Below, piece after piece: positions 1 to 10,205 of a DNA stretch of 64,000 nt. This DNA comes from Ornithodoros turicata (lineage: Eukaryota > Arthropoda > Arachnida > Ixodida > Argasidae), in contig NW_026999458.1 in NCBI RefSeq assembly GCF_037126465.1, positions 1 to 64,000 on the forward strand, in the 5' to 3' direction. Made by a program: the position numbers and the translations under genes. Below the pieces are notes generated by a model that saw nothing but the letters and a program-made list of their open reading frames with translations, searched no databases and was not told the origin of the DNA. Every line of letters starts with the position of its first letter. Within the stretch, counting starts at the first letter, position 1.

Positions 1-1914
1 TCTATTTCTGAAGCTCATAGGCAACTCAACAATACGCAACACTACCTCAAACTGGACCATGACCCAACAAAGGAGCACACGGCGCTAATAACCCATACCA
101 TACAGGACCTCCACGAACGAAAGCTCATCACACGTGATGACCTCAGATATCTCACCCCATCAAACACAGGCGCAGGTCGTTTCTATTTACTGCCCAAAAT
201 CCACAAGGTACACGCCAACGAGCTCTATATACGGCTGACATCCCCGGCAGGCCAATTGTATCTAATAACAACACACCAACAGAAAGACTCTCGAAATTCC
301 TGGACCACTATTTAAACCATATTCCGACAACACTGCCATCGCATGTACAAGACACACCCCACCTCCTCAGAATAATCAGAGATATAAACAACAGTCGTAC
401 ATTTGGTAGGGACACAATACTAGCCACGCTGGATGTGACATCACTGTATACTAAGATCCCACACAACGACGGAATCATAGCCCTCTGCAATAGCCTTTCT
501 ACAACAAACACCAGAAAAGACACGGAAACCATACTCGCTCTAATGGACTTGGTCCTTAAACTGAAATACTGAGAGTTCAATGGCGGATACTACCTACAAG
601 TACACGGTACAAGTATGGGCACACCTGTTGCACCCACATACGCAAATATCTTCATGGGGTTCTTAGAAAACAAAGTTCTCAGCGCCCTCTCATTAAAACC
701 CACGGTGTACCTTCGATACATCGATGATATACTGATAATATGGGAACACGGGGAACATGAATTCCAAAAGTTCGTAGATGTACTGAACACCGCGCATAGC
801 AACATAAAGTTCACATCACAACAGTCAACTCACTTAATTAACTTCCTCGACACCACAATATCACTAGACAACGGCAACCTCATCACAACCCTGTACAAAA
901 AGCCAACTGACAAACAACAATACCTTCACTTCAAGAGTCACCACCCGCGTCACTGTAAGGTTGGAATTCCTAATGGGCAGAGTGTAAGACTACGCAGAGT
1001 TTGTTCAAACGACACAGATTACGCTGAGAAGCTTGACGAACTCTGCAGTACACTTGCCCAAAGGGACTATCCAGACTCCCTCCTAACTGAATTCCGTCGC
1101 AAGGCACTCACACTCGATCGAGACGAGGTTCTGGAAAAACCGAATCCTGACGCATGCCAAGTAAGCTTCATCACAAGATATTCCAACACACTTCCGAACA
1201 TCAAAGCCACTCTACAGAAGCACGAGCCCCTCCTCCAAAGCAGTGACCGACTTAGCAATATATTCACAAATCCTATACAGGTGACATACCGACGCGCAAA
1301 AAACCTGGCAGACTCCTTGGTCAATGCCAAAATCAGCAAAACGAGCACCCCGTACACGGGAACACGACCCTGCAACCTCCCGCGCTGCAAAACATGCAAG
1401 CACGTTCAACACGCTAACTCCATCAAAAGCACTGCGAGTAATTACACCCACCCCGTTAACCACGCATTCACATGCACTCTCTCTCACATCATCTTTCCCA
1501 TAATCGTCTCCGACACACTCAGCATAGTTTTGGCGCTCTATGGCCTTTGTTGCCTTTGTGCCATTAAACACATAATCAATCAATCAATCAACATGCACAA
1601 GCTCCAATGTCATATACTGCATTGAATGCGGCGACTGCTCTATGCAATACATTGGTGAAACCGGCCAACAAATCAACAACCGCCTTACCGGACACAGAAC
1701 CGACACGTCCAACAAACTCCCCAAAGCAGTCGCCGAACACTTTAACGTTCCTGGTCACAATTTTGACAACATTAAACTATATATTCTAGAAACCGGGTTT
1801 AGATCCACACGTGACAGACGTGATAGGGAGTCTTATCTCATATACAAGTTCAACGCTCTTCATCCGTCCGGTATCAACAAATCACAAGGCACCCTAGAAA
1901 CACTTCACAAATAA
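1..1914 (+). pseudogene. PLE reverse transcriptase + GIY-YIG endonuclease, broken
   Basis: Pieces of one polyprotein in three frames. Frame 1 (1-~225) gives the RT finger motif GRFYLLPKIHK. Frame 3 continues with PGRPIVSNNN, LDVTSLYTKIPH (motif A), a stop near 570, then GTSMGTPVAPTYANIFMG (motif B) and YIDDIL (motif C, catalytic Asp pair). A Cys-rich linker (CNLPRCKTCKH) leads to FTCT at 1468-1477. The reading frame resumes after an insertion as SSNVIYCIEC and then the GIY-YIG core YIGETGQQINNRLTGHRTD (about 1642-1700). In PLEs these domains make a nuclear element-encoded RT and nickase. The RT-linker-GIY-YIG order is typical of canonical Penelope elements. Function is lost through the breaks. 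Confidence 0.85.
1478..1590 (+). mobile_element. 113-bp 3'-end fragment of the I-like LINE, inserted in the PLE
   Basis: The insert is bounded by an 8-bp duplication, ACATGCAC, at 1470-1477 and 1591-1598. Removing the insert plus one duplicate (121 bp) restores an uninterrupted PLE reading frame across the Cys pair, which proves the insertion. The insert contains the 33-nt LINE terminal hairpin (1531-1563, TGGCGC...GTGCCA) and ends in four AATC repeats. It is therefore a heavily 5'-truncated copy of the same LINE group that fills the rest of the window. Confidence 0.85.
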
Positions 1915-2425
1915 AATATGCTTTTCCCTTCTACCCCCATTATCATCTGTTATGTTCTGCATGGCCACTGCTTTCTACTTTCTTTATTTCATACCACAAC
2001 TTTGTATTACAAATATTAAAAAAAACCGTTTGCTCGTTCTGGAAATTTCCCCACGTAACCACTAACCTCCTTATCTTTCGCTATGCTTGCCAATTCTTGC
2101 CTGTTGTCCCGTTTCGTCCACGTGTTCGTGAACCTTCCATTTTTCTGTAACCGGTCTGTAGCCTAGGTCACTACGTTCACATAATCCCCTCCACACTCTA
2201 ACAAAGCAGCCATTCACTCCGGCCGTAGAAGCCCGTACGGAACCTTTCTTCCCTCCGGGCTGTTGACCCACAATTCGCATGAACCTTTAAATACCATGCC
2301 AATGATGAGGACGGTGCCCAGAAGAAGAACAGTTTCTGTTCGAAATATCGGCGGCTTCTGTCCTGAGGCAACTCCCTTCCTACATCCCTACCGGTTCGCT
2401 GGATTTCTACCCCTGTACGAATCTT
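1915..2425 (+). other. PLE 3' non-coding region
   Basis: No coding sequence is seen on the plus strand. It starts right after the GIY-YIG stop, has a short A-run near 2024, and contains a small hairpin (GAACAG-TTT-CTGTTC) near 2328-2342 just before CGAAATATCGG. The position and sequence style fit a PLE pseudo-LTR/3' UTR, but there is no second copy to confirm the end. Confidence 0.5.
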
Positions 2426-3472
2426 TTGATTGGTCGGTTTGGCGAACGCTGGGTGCGGTACGTTGCATGAGATGGCGCCCCAACCGCTGTCGACGGAGAC
2501 GAAGAGCATAGCGTCTGAAGGCAGCTGAGACCTTGTTGTATGCAGTGCGATGGGCAGGTGAGCCAGTTCGAAGTAGAATGCTCTGAGCCCTTCTTCTGGC
2601 TGCTCGTAGAGACAGGAATTTCAAGTTCGGTCGTGGCTGCTTGGCTGAGAGGAGGACTGTCTTAGTCGCGCGTCGAACGGCTGTAGTGATGACTTCGAGA
2701 ATGTGGTCTGAAGAGGATAGCTCATTGGTGATGGTTCTGAAGAGGTCCTAGTTGGTGACACGATATTGACGTTGAGAGGGAGAGGCTGAGCAAGAGGGAA
2801 AAATCCTGATGGGGTAGTGATCAGAGCCCCAGGTGTCAGGGTCAGTCTTCCAGTGTAGAGGCATGTTAGGGGAGCTGAGAGTGACATCAATGGCACTGGT
2901 GTAGTTAGGAGGGCAGAAGTAGGTGGGATTGCCGTCATTGAGGAGTGCAAGTTGAGAGGAGTCGAGCCATTGAGCCATCCTGTTTCTGTTGCGACAGTTG
3001 CGGCGGCTGCCCCATAGGCTGTGTTTTGCGTTGATGCCCCCCCCCCCCCCATTATAAGAGGACCGGGACAGAGTTGGAGGATCTTGTCAAAGAGACCTGT
3101 GTCAAGGGTGGTGTCGCCTAAGCAGTAGAAAGAGACGAGGAAGATAACTGACTGTTTGTCTTGTATTTTACAAGCGGCAAATTCGGCGGCGTTACTGCAC
3201 AGATGGGATACGTCGACCGGGGACTGAACAAGGTCTTTGCGGACAAAGACCGATGCTCGAGAGCGACCGTCAGGTTGCTTGGATAATGAGTGATACCCAA
3301 CGTAAGGGGCAAGACGAAAGTGTTTATTGATCATAGCTTCTTGTATGAGTAGCGCTTCAAAATTGTTCTTGGAAAGTTCACTCTTGAGATCACTGTATTT
3401 GCTGCTGAGGCCACGAGCATTCCACTGGAGCACTCGCGGCAGAAGCGGTAGGAGTGTATTGTGTGACGCCAT
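2426..3472 (-). pseudogene. LINE ORF2 N-terminus: APE endonuclease
   Basis: Endonuclease/exonuclease/phosphatase domain that would nick target DNA. It starts at 3472 and soon reads VLQWNARGL (the N motif), then LLIQEAMI with the metal-binding Glu. The expected GDFNA block is destroyed by a run of about 14 G (3040-3053 on the plus strand appear as C), which shifts the frame. In the second frame AKHSLWG, SAIDVTLSS and GSDHYPI (catalytic Asp-His) follow at about 3030-2800. A basic linker (SLRAARRRAQS) then runs to about 2430. No RT motifs follow. Frameshifts at the G-run and near 2750 make it a pseudogene. Confidence 0.75.
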
Positions 3473-3690
3473 GTTGGTCAGTATGAAGTCGGCAGTGAAG
3501 CGATGAGATGAAGGTCACAGTTCAGGAGAGGAAGCTGAGGACAGAGTCCTCAAGTGGGATGACGAGGGTGATGGTATCCCGCCATGCTTGGGGAATACCA
3601 GGCCACTGAAGGAGGGTACGGAGGGCAGAGAAGGCAAGTCGTATAAATGTCACAAAAACTTGTTGCTGATGAGACAAAGGGGGGGGGGGG

Positions 3691-3761
3691 AGCAGGGGCG
3701 GAGGCTTCATAGCAAGTGGCTGTGATAGCAGGGGCGGAGGCTTCATAGCAAGTGGCTGTGT
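3691..3761. repeat. Two tandem copies of a ~36-bp unit
   Basis: The unit beginning AGCAGGGGCGGAGGCTTCAT occurs twice back to back, at the 3' end of the minus-strand ORF1. It looks like a local duplication that alters the ORF1 C-terminus or the ORF1-ORF2 spacer. A nearby G-run (3679-3690) suggests slippage. Confidence 0.8.
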
Positions 3762-4992
3762 ATAGCATGAGTGCCAAGATGAGCAACAGGTTGCGAGGAG
3801 TCTGTAGTGGCATGGTGACTGCTGTTGTGACTGGTGGTCGAAGGGGCAGGCGAGTGAGCAGCTTGCATAGCGGAGCTGGTCCGAGAATCAGAGGCAGAAG
3901 GGGCTGAGGGGCTCTGTCTCCCAGAGCCCTGGTTGACGTTGGAGGAGGCGGAGGTGTTGTGGTTAACAGTGTTCGAGCTGGTTTTCTTTTTGACTCGAGT
4001 GGCTTTCCGAGCCTCGTGAATACTGACATTATGCTTGGCAGCATAGTGGTAGGCAGCAGTCTCTGATTGCTTGACAGGGCAGGATGGATCGGTGGCTGAG
4101 TGGGGTTCACCACAGCTGATGCACTTAAGGGATGTTGGGTTGGGACAAGTAGTGGTGACGTGTTCACCAGAGCAATTGAAGCATGAGTTTTTCCGCTCGC
4201 AGTTCACACCAACGTGGCCATAACGGCCACACCGCTGACACTGTGTTGGTCGATCACGGAATTCAAAAACTGAAAACTTCACTTTCCCAAGATGCACTGT
4301 TTTCGGCAGTGGTCCCCTTTCAAAGCACAAACGAACTAGGATGCTGTTTTTGCCGAGGCGGCGAGCACTGAGCACAGGAATGTGGGAATGAACGCACTGA
4401 AGGATATCCTCATCGGCGAAAGAGGTATCTTTGATACGAATGAGACCTTTTGTGACTTTGCGTGAATGCGGCACGAAAGCGAAAACTGAGACACTGCAAA
4501 GGTGAGTAAGCTGAAGAAGCTTGTTGACACCACCGATGGTTCTTACATCAACACCGACGATGTTTCGGGCACTATTAACACGCACTTCACTTCACTGACC
4601 TCATTAGGCGCTTCAGAGTCAAGAAACATTTCTAGTTTACGTACAGGAAAAGAGGAGACAGAAATGTCTCGTTGAGTTGGTCGGAACAATACGGTGCGAG
4701 AACTCACACACTGAGACACTGAAGAGAATGCACTGTTGACTGTTGTGTCACTATCACTACCACTGCTGCTGTGGCGATCTAGTTGACGAAGTCGTTTACG
4801 CTGGCGAGCTGGAAGCTCGAAGCTTCCACTGTTTGTTTCACACATGGAGAGGTCTTCTTCAGTGGGAGAGTGGACAACAAACTTGGGTTGGTCATCGCGC
4901 CACCCACAGCGCGCGGACGCCACTGGCAGCGCCGCCGCAAAGAGCGGAGCCCCCGTTAGCCGCTGCAAGCAATGTTGCCCGGGTCCTACCAC
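3743..4992 (-). pseudogene. LINE ORF1, nucleic-acid-binding protein with three CCHC knuckles
   Basis: The N-terminal half (4992 to about 4590) is Ser/Arg-rich and low in structure. A frameshift near 4590 moves to the second frame (4585-3743), which carries a fold resembling an RRM-like region and then three zinc knuckles: CQRCGRYGHVGVNC, CFNCSGEHVTTTC and CISCGEPHSATDPSC. A Ser/Thr/His-rich tail follows. ORF1 proteins of this kind coat the LINE RNA. No start is certain; the reading frame is open from 4992. The single frameshift inactivates this copy. Confidence 0.75.
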
Positions 4993-5036
4993 GTGGAGGT
5001 GGGGGTTGCAGGCCGATGGACTGGCCCAAGGACCCA

Positions 5037-5356
5037 GAAAGCAGATTATTCTTACTACCGCCTCTTACTCCTTTTTGAATGGATTGTATTACAAAAGCAT
5101 GGTGGGTATGATACTTGGTCGTCCTTTGTGTCATTTAGCAACGGAAAACAGACTATTCCTACTACCGCCTCTCACTCGTTTTTGAATGGATTGTATCAAA
5201 AAAGCATGGTGGGTATGATACTTGGTCGTCCCCTTTGTGTCATTTAGCTACCGAAAGCAGATTATTCTTACTACCGCCTCTCACTCGTTTTTGAATGGAT
5301 TGTATTACAAAAGCATGGTGGGTATGATACTTGGTCGTCCTTTGTGTCATTGAGCT
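5037..5356. repeat. ~107-bp satellite, three units
   Basis: Three head-to-tail units start at the GAAA(G/A)CAGA motif (5037, 5144, 5253), with spacing 107 and 109 bp. All contain TTCTTACTACCGCCTCTCAC-like and GCATGGTGGGTATGATACTT cores. The block begins exactly at GAAAGCAG next to the LINE on the left and ends at GAGCTA next to R2-A on the right. The same satellite reappears at 10206, so the two blocks were one array before insertion. Confidence 0.95.
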
Positions 5357-5458
5357 AAGGAATTGTTTATTAGACCCAATAACAAACAACATTACTCCAC
5401 CTACGCATGAGTCAGCGGTACAACAGGGCTTCCACGCGACTAACAGCAGAGTCCGCAA

Positions 5459-7471
5459 TTAAATAAGGATGCCGCCGCTTGTAGTTGCTCTTCGGGACCA
5501 ACGCCAGGCAGCGATGGTACCCTGGATGGCCTTGACCGACGCCATCTTCATGTCCTGCTTGGAAGGGCCGAGGTCATGCAGCTCCATGGCGGACTCCCAG
5601 GACCAAACGCCACAGAAGTTCAGCGTTGCCGAGGTGAAGGAGACAGAGCAGGGAGACGCGGCCCGCAAGATGTCTTCCATCTCCGAAAAGTTGTATTTGG
5701 AGGCCTTCCTTCGGTGCTCATCATCAAGAGGGCGGCAGCATCCAACCACCTGGACATCCACCACGGCCACCTGGTCGTCCTTGGTAGCAACAATGTCCGG
5801 TTTCAACAGGCCCCTTGAGGTATGGACCAGGCGCTCACGCTCCACAAACCAGCCCCTTTACCGAAGACGCCCAGCAATGTAGACGGCCACACGGTCATGC
5901 CGACGCGTGCGGATCCCACTAGTGGCTCCGCAGTGTTGCACGGCGTGGGTGAGCGGCTCGGGAGCCCGGCACCCGACAGCACAGGAGCGAGACGCAGATG
6001 GGCGACCCCTCGCACGGCGGGACCCTGTGGGAAGTGCATTCGCTCGGACCTTGATGGCGTCCACGAAGTCACATCCGTTGAAGAGCTTGGCCCCCTCCCG
6101 CACCCAGCAATGTGCGTAGGGGACGTTTCGACATTCCTGGAGGCCACGACCATCGAAGGAACGATGCAGCAGCGCAGCCCAGTAGCCCCAGTAAATGAGC
6201 TGGGTAGAGAGGATGAGGCCACCATCCACCGTAGCCGCACGGCGCGCCCAGTCCACGTCGGCGCGGCAGGAGGGAGAGTTAGCAGCCGCAACACAGGCCG
6301 GAAGAGATGGGTGGCCCATCCTCGTTAGCCGGAGCCAACGGAGGCGAGGAATGGACAGCCGTGGACTCAGGATGCCCATGCCACCATCCTGGACAGGTGC
6401 GTGGTAGAAGGCGATGGGGCAATCCAGAGGCAGACGCCGCCACCTCCGGACAGCAGCTCTTACGTGGACATCAGCCTCTTTGAGGACCCTCGCTGAATGA
6501 CGACCCAACACAAGGCGATGCTGTAGACGAGGCAGAATGGCAGATCTTAAGATGACGAGCCGCTGCTGTGGCTTCAACGGGGCCCTAGTCAATTTATCCA
6601 GGGTGGGAACCAGCTCCTGCAGCACCTCGACACGGCCCTACCCATAAGGAGAGAAGGGGATCCCCAGGTATGACCACACATCGCCGTGTGCCAGGGCAGG
6701 GATGGGTTCACCGGAGATGGCAAATGAACCAGGCACCAACTTGATCTTTTTATCGCGGCCCGAAGCCACCTAGGAGACAGTGGAACACTTGGCCACGTTG
6801 AACGCCAGCCCACGAGGAGTGAAGTAAGCAGTCGCCGCATCAATGAGGTCCTGGAGCCCACCAGGCGTTAAGGCACACAACACTAGGTCGTCTGCAAAAG
6901 CAATTGCATTAACCATGGCATCACCCAGTTGCCAACCAATGTGAGCAGGAAGGCGTCGCAGTAGAACGTCCACCACAAAGTTAAACAGGACCGGGCTAAG
7001 GGGGTCACCCTGACGAACGCCCCGGGTAACGGCTACTTCGCGCACAAAACCACCCGCAGGGATCACCACAGTTGAGTCTCAATACAGCCTTTCCAAATAG
7101 CCGGTCATAGATGGGGGCAGACCCGCACACCGCCCTGACGCAAGCACAGCACCAAACGAGACACAGTCAAACGCTTTCCTCATGTCCAGCGTGGCAAGAT
7201 GAAGAGACCGGGAGCATCGACGACTTTCAGCAAGTAGACCCGCAAGCACACCCACGTTGTCGGCACAGCCGTCTACAGAGGTAAACGCCCTCTGCCTCAC
7301 GTCGAAGGGAAGGTTCCGGGAGACACGAAGAGCAAGAATTCGATGGTAGAGTCGCAGGATGACCGATGCCACTGCAATCGGTCGTAAATCACCCGGACTC
7401 ACTGGACAAGCCTTCTTCGCTAGGAATGCAACACGTGACTTCTTCAAGTAGGACGGCACGTCCCCAAGCAA
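5459..7471 (-). pseudogene. R2-A RT and REL endonuclease
   Basis: One reading frame runs from 7471 to 5459 with only four in-frame stops (TGA 7079, TAG 6770, TAG ~6638, TAA 5858) and no frameshift. It shows RT motif A (TLDMRKAFDCVSF), motif B (GVRQGDPLSPVLFNF), motif C (AFADDLVL), and the thumb (KPQQRLVILRSAILPRLQHR). A Cys-rich knuckle with CRAPEPLTHAVQHC follows, then the endonuclease core KPDIVATKDDQVAVVDVQVV (PD...D). In R2 elements this protein nicks a defined DNA site and primes reverse transcription there. The stops look like single substitutions, by comparison with R2-B. Confidence 0.85.
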
Positions 7472-7514
7472 GGCAAAGTTATTGTAGATGACACAGGTGG
7501 CACATATGGCTGTC

Positions 7515-7623
7515 GGTCATGCTGGTGGGAGAGGCGCTGATGTTGCCTGACACCCCTCAGGGTGTTGAACGTCCTGCCACAATCGGGACAGACACAAGAC
7601 GGGCCGGAACTCATAGGAGCCAT
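7515..7623 (-). pseudogene. R2-A N-terminal C2H2 zinc finger
   Basis: An ATG at 7623 opens a frame reading CVCPDCGRTFNTLRGVRQHQ followed by RLSH, a classical C2H2 finger like the DNA-binding finger at the R2 N-terminus. It is in a different frame from the RT, and the usual Myb/linker region is missing. A deletion must therefore lie between about 7515 and 7480. The finger would have contributed to site choice. Confidence 0.75.
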
Positions 7624-7859
7624 TATAGTCCAACGGAAGCCCTCAACTGCTGGTCACCTATAGCAGCGGCAATAGGATTAATACTAAAAGATAATGGAAA
7701 GCGCCAACAGCACAGGCGCACACAACACGGTGGCACCAAAAAGAGACTTCACCACCTAACACCAGAGCCTTCGTTAGTCACTTGGTAACGCTCGCCACAA
7801 GCTCACAATACCAAGGTTCAGGAGGCACCACGAGGAGGTCGATGGTTGGATTTTGCCCC

Positions 7860-10136
7860 TTAAAGTGTCGTGTTGCCAATATAGACCGTCTTCGAGAAGG
7901 TGAACAGTGCTTCAGAAGCATAAGAGTCGGTGACTTTGATCTCATGTCCAAACTGTTGAGCCGCTGCTGCGACCCGTGTCTTGAGATCGTGGATTACTTC
8001 GGGCATTCTTTCAGAAGGATATGCATCTTCGGGGATTGCAACACAAACTCGAAGATCATCTCCTTTGACAAGGTAGTGGGTGACGTGCTCTATGCCTTGG
8101 AATGCATACTTAATTTGCGCTAGATAGACTGCCACCCACGAGTCCTGGTTTAGACCTTCGATGCCACCTCGCTGTCCATACCAGTATGTAGTCGTTCTTT
8201 GATCAGGGATATAGATTAACGTCCTTTCATAGGAAGCTTGTGTCTTCCTGTAAAGGTCCACACCAAAAATCCGGTCCAATGTCACCGCCAGAGGTCGATC
8301 TGTGGTGTCTCGACGGAATCTGTTGTTCCATCCTTTTGCATCGAAGTTAATCATTACAATCCGGGGGTGCGGATACAACGTTCGTAGGTTTCGGTACGCG
8401 TATATTTTCTTTGCGAGTGCCAACTCAGATAGTGTCATAGCCTGTTCATCGCTTGTTAAGTCCAAATAGCGCATGGCATTCGTTTCTTGCACAATCGAAC
8501 GGATACGATCCATGTACGTCTTACACCCGAACCCTCTGTAGGCAGTTTTAAGCTCTTTCTCCTTGGGGACAACCCTGATCACAAGATAATCAAGAACATT
8601 ATCTAGGGTGTCCTGGTCATCCATATACTTTGTCAAGTAGGAGACATGATCCGTTTGTGCTGGTGATGAGAACAAGTAGAATAGAAGCAGGCGTGTCTCT
8701 TTCGGGTCCAGTCGAGGACCTACATGATCTAGGTAGGCCTGCACTACACGGCTTCTCATCGTTGAAATTGCTTTATCTTTCAAGGAGGGTATAATATTCT
8801 CGGCGTACGAGAATTTATACTCCTGATCGAGCTCAACATAGGCCCAATCTTCGTTGGTAATCTGTCCGTGCCTTGCAATGGCTTCTCGTGCTAAAGGGTC
8901 CAAGAATCTGTCCTTTGCATACATCATCGCCGGATGCGGTCGACCTGACAGGATATGACACGCCGGCCATCTATGATAACGCGCGATGAAGTTGCGCACA
9001 TAGGTACACTTCATTGAATTTATGCATGATGCCACAGCGCCGATGTTTACAGGGAAATCTTCCTGAACTCTGCTGTAAAGCTTGGTGTTCCCAGCTTCCA
9101 TATCCACAAAAGGGTGTCCTGAAAGCTTTACAAGGCACGATAGTTCAGCGAGTAGAGGGTTAGAAACTGTCCGGAACACATCCATTATCGGGTGCTCGTC
9201 AAGGCGAATCTTGCAACTCTCGTATATGTCGTCGATCAGGGTTGTGTACAACTCATCATTTATCCAGTCTTCTGTCCGATAAAGCAGTAAGATGACTACC
9301 AAGCCCTCAACGGTTTTTGCAACTTCAAAGAACCTGTCCGGATAGACGACATGCAGCCTGTGATAGTACCCTAGGAACTCCACTACTCTCTTACCGGCAT
9401 CAACTTCGAAAGCAACGCCTGCTTGGGTGTGTGCGAGGAGCAAAACTGAAATGGTGTCACAAATTTTGTTGTGTAACTGTAGCAAATCGGGTCTGGGTTG
9501 GAGGTATAGCTGCCCTCTATAGCGAACAACACACAAGCGAACAACACACGAGTAGACCTCCAGGCGAAGTTTTTTGCATCGCCATCGATTGTCCTTGGTC
9601 CTAGCTTGTATCCTGGCCTCGGGGGTAGTGAGAGTTCGATCGTAGTGGTTGATCATGGAGAACTTCTCGATACAGACTGCTAACTCAGATGCAGCGTAGG
9701 TCAGCGTTCCAATGAGATGCCGTGACCTTGCTGGAATCTGGTCGAATAGGACCCTCGGTGACGGAACTCGTAGACTAGGATTAGATTCACGATTGTACCT
9801 CTGCTGTATCTCCAAGTTCTCAACAATCATGGATACTATCTTGGTGTATGCAGTTGGAGGAACAATCGACCCGATGATAGTATCCGCCAGAACATCCAAC
9901 ATAAATGTGGTTAATAATGTCGTATCCCTGATCATGCGATCAAAAAACTTGAAGTGAGTGGTTATAAGCTGGTCATCTTCTGAGAGTCGGCCCTCCGCTA
10001 GCCTGTCGAGAAATGCTTCAAGTTGTGAAGCAGGAAGCGCAGTATCAAACTTGCGGTCTATGAGTAGACTATGACTACCGCCAGCCAGATAACCTTTCTG
10101 TGACTCAAATATGATAGCAACTTCCCCCGCCACCAA
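7860..10136 (-). CDS. Endogenous viral element: N-terminal third of an L-type RNA polymerase
   Basis: A 758-codon uninterrupted frame. The upstream limit is a TGA just before 10136, and the first in-frame codon used is TTG, so no authentic start is claimed. It carries the order of RdRp motifs of non-segmented negative-strand viruses: motif A with NFDAKGWNNRF (about residue 597), motif B GGIEGLNQDSW (about 662), and motif C KGDD (about 694). Position of the motifs from the N-terminus fits an L protein that starts near its true beginning and is cut shortly after motif C; the capping and methyltransferase regions are absent. GDD instead of GDN, and general wording, suggest Jingchuvirales (chuvirus-like); this is recall, not a search. 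It lies in the same orientation as R2-A and is bounded by satellite on its 5' side. No expression is implied. Confidence 0.85.
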   Translation of the reverse strand: MVAGEVAIIFESQKGYLAGGSHSLLIDRKFDTALPASQLEAFLDRLAEGRLSEDDQLITTHFKFFDRMIRDTTLLTTFMLDVLADTIIGSIVPPTAYTKIVSMIVENLEIQQRYNRESNPSLRVPSPRVLFDQIPARSRHLIGTLTYAASELAVCIEKFSMINHYDRTLTTPEARIQARTKDNRWRCKKLRLEVYSCVVRLCVVRYRGQLYLQPRPDLLQLHNKICDTISVLLLAHTQAGVAFEVDAGKRVVEFLGYYHRLHVVYPDRFFEVAKTVEGLVVILLLYRTEDWINDELYTTLIDDIYESCKIRLDEHPIMDVFRTVSNPLLAELSCLVKLSGHPFVDMEAGNTKLYSRVQEDFPVNIGAVASCINSMKCTYVRNFIARYHRWPACHILSGRPHPAMMYAKDRFLDPLAREAIARHGQITNEDWAYVELDQEYKFSYAENIIPSLKDKAISTMRSRVVQAYLDHVGPRLDPKETRLLLFYLFSSPAQTDHVSYLTKYMDDQDTLDNVLDYLVIRVVPKEKELKTAYRGFGCKTYMDRIRSIVQETNAMRYLDLTSDEQAMTLSELALAKKIYAYRNLRTLYPHPRIVMINFDAKGWNNRFRRDTTDRPLAVTLDRIFGVDLYRKTQASYERTLIYIPDQRTTTYWYGQRGGIEGLNQDSWVAVYLAQIKYAFQGIEHVTHYLVKGDDLRVCVAIPEDAYPSERMPEVIHDLKTRVAAAAQQFGHEIKVTDSYASEALFTFSKTVYIGNTTL

Positions 10137-10205
10137 CGTAAAATCTCAATGTTAGAAAATAATTAAACTACATTGTGGAGTATTGGTGGGGGGAGGCGAG
10201 CACAT
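10137..10205 (-). other. Short non-coding stretch between viral ORF and satellite
   Basis: About 70 bp upstream of the viral reading frame on the minus strand. It does not match the satellite and begins where the satellite phase breaks (…GTGCTTTC on the minus strand). It may be the 5' untranslated region of the viral mRNA; this is inference. Confidence 0.4.

Larger units (their letters stand above)
1..2425 (+). mobile_element. Penelope-like retroelement, 5' end outside window
   Basis: Partial Penelope-like element (PLE). It holds the C-terminal half of a PLE reverse transcriptase, a GIY-YIG endonuclease domain, and about 500 bp of 3' non-coding sequence. The right edge is placed near 2425, where sequence on the other strand starts to read as a different LINE. 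The edge is approximate because no terminal repeat copy is available for comparison. The element is dead: one frameshift near 225, one in-frame stop near 570, and a 113-bp insertion at 1478. Confidence 0.8.
2426..5036 (-). mobile_element. APE-type LINE, 5' half, minus strand
   Basis: Reading right to left: a GC-rich 5' leader starting right at the satellite (5036), ORF1 with three CCHC knuckles, then the endonuclease part of ORF2. The RT is missing: the sequence stops where the PLE begins. The ORF1/EN style suits the I/R1/Jockey side of the LINE tree and is clearly different from LINEs A-G. Frameshifts near 4590 and 3045 show it is inactive. Confidence 0.7.
5357..7860 (-). mobile_element. R2-A: R2-type (REL-endonuclease) LINE
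   Basis: On the minus strand: a 5' leader (about 7860-7624), an ATG at 7623 followed by a C2H2 zinc finger, an internal deletion, RT, thumb, CCHC and a restriction-like endonuclease, then a 3' UTR of about 100 bp ending at satellite sequence TAGCTCAATGACAC. The boundary with the viral segment near 7860 is inferred from the end of the viral reading frame. It differs from R2-B by extensive substitution, so this is a related but separate family. Confidence 0.8.

Noticed and set aside
2301..2350. TGATGAG…CGAAA in the PLE 3' region as a hammerhead ribozyme
   Set aside because: Core words are present, but no stem II joins them directly and stem I could not be paired, so it is not called.
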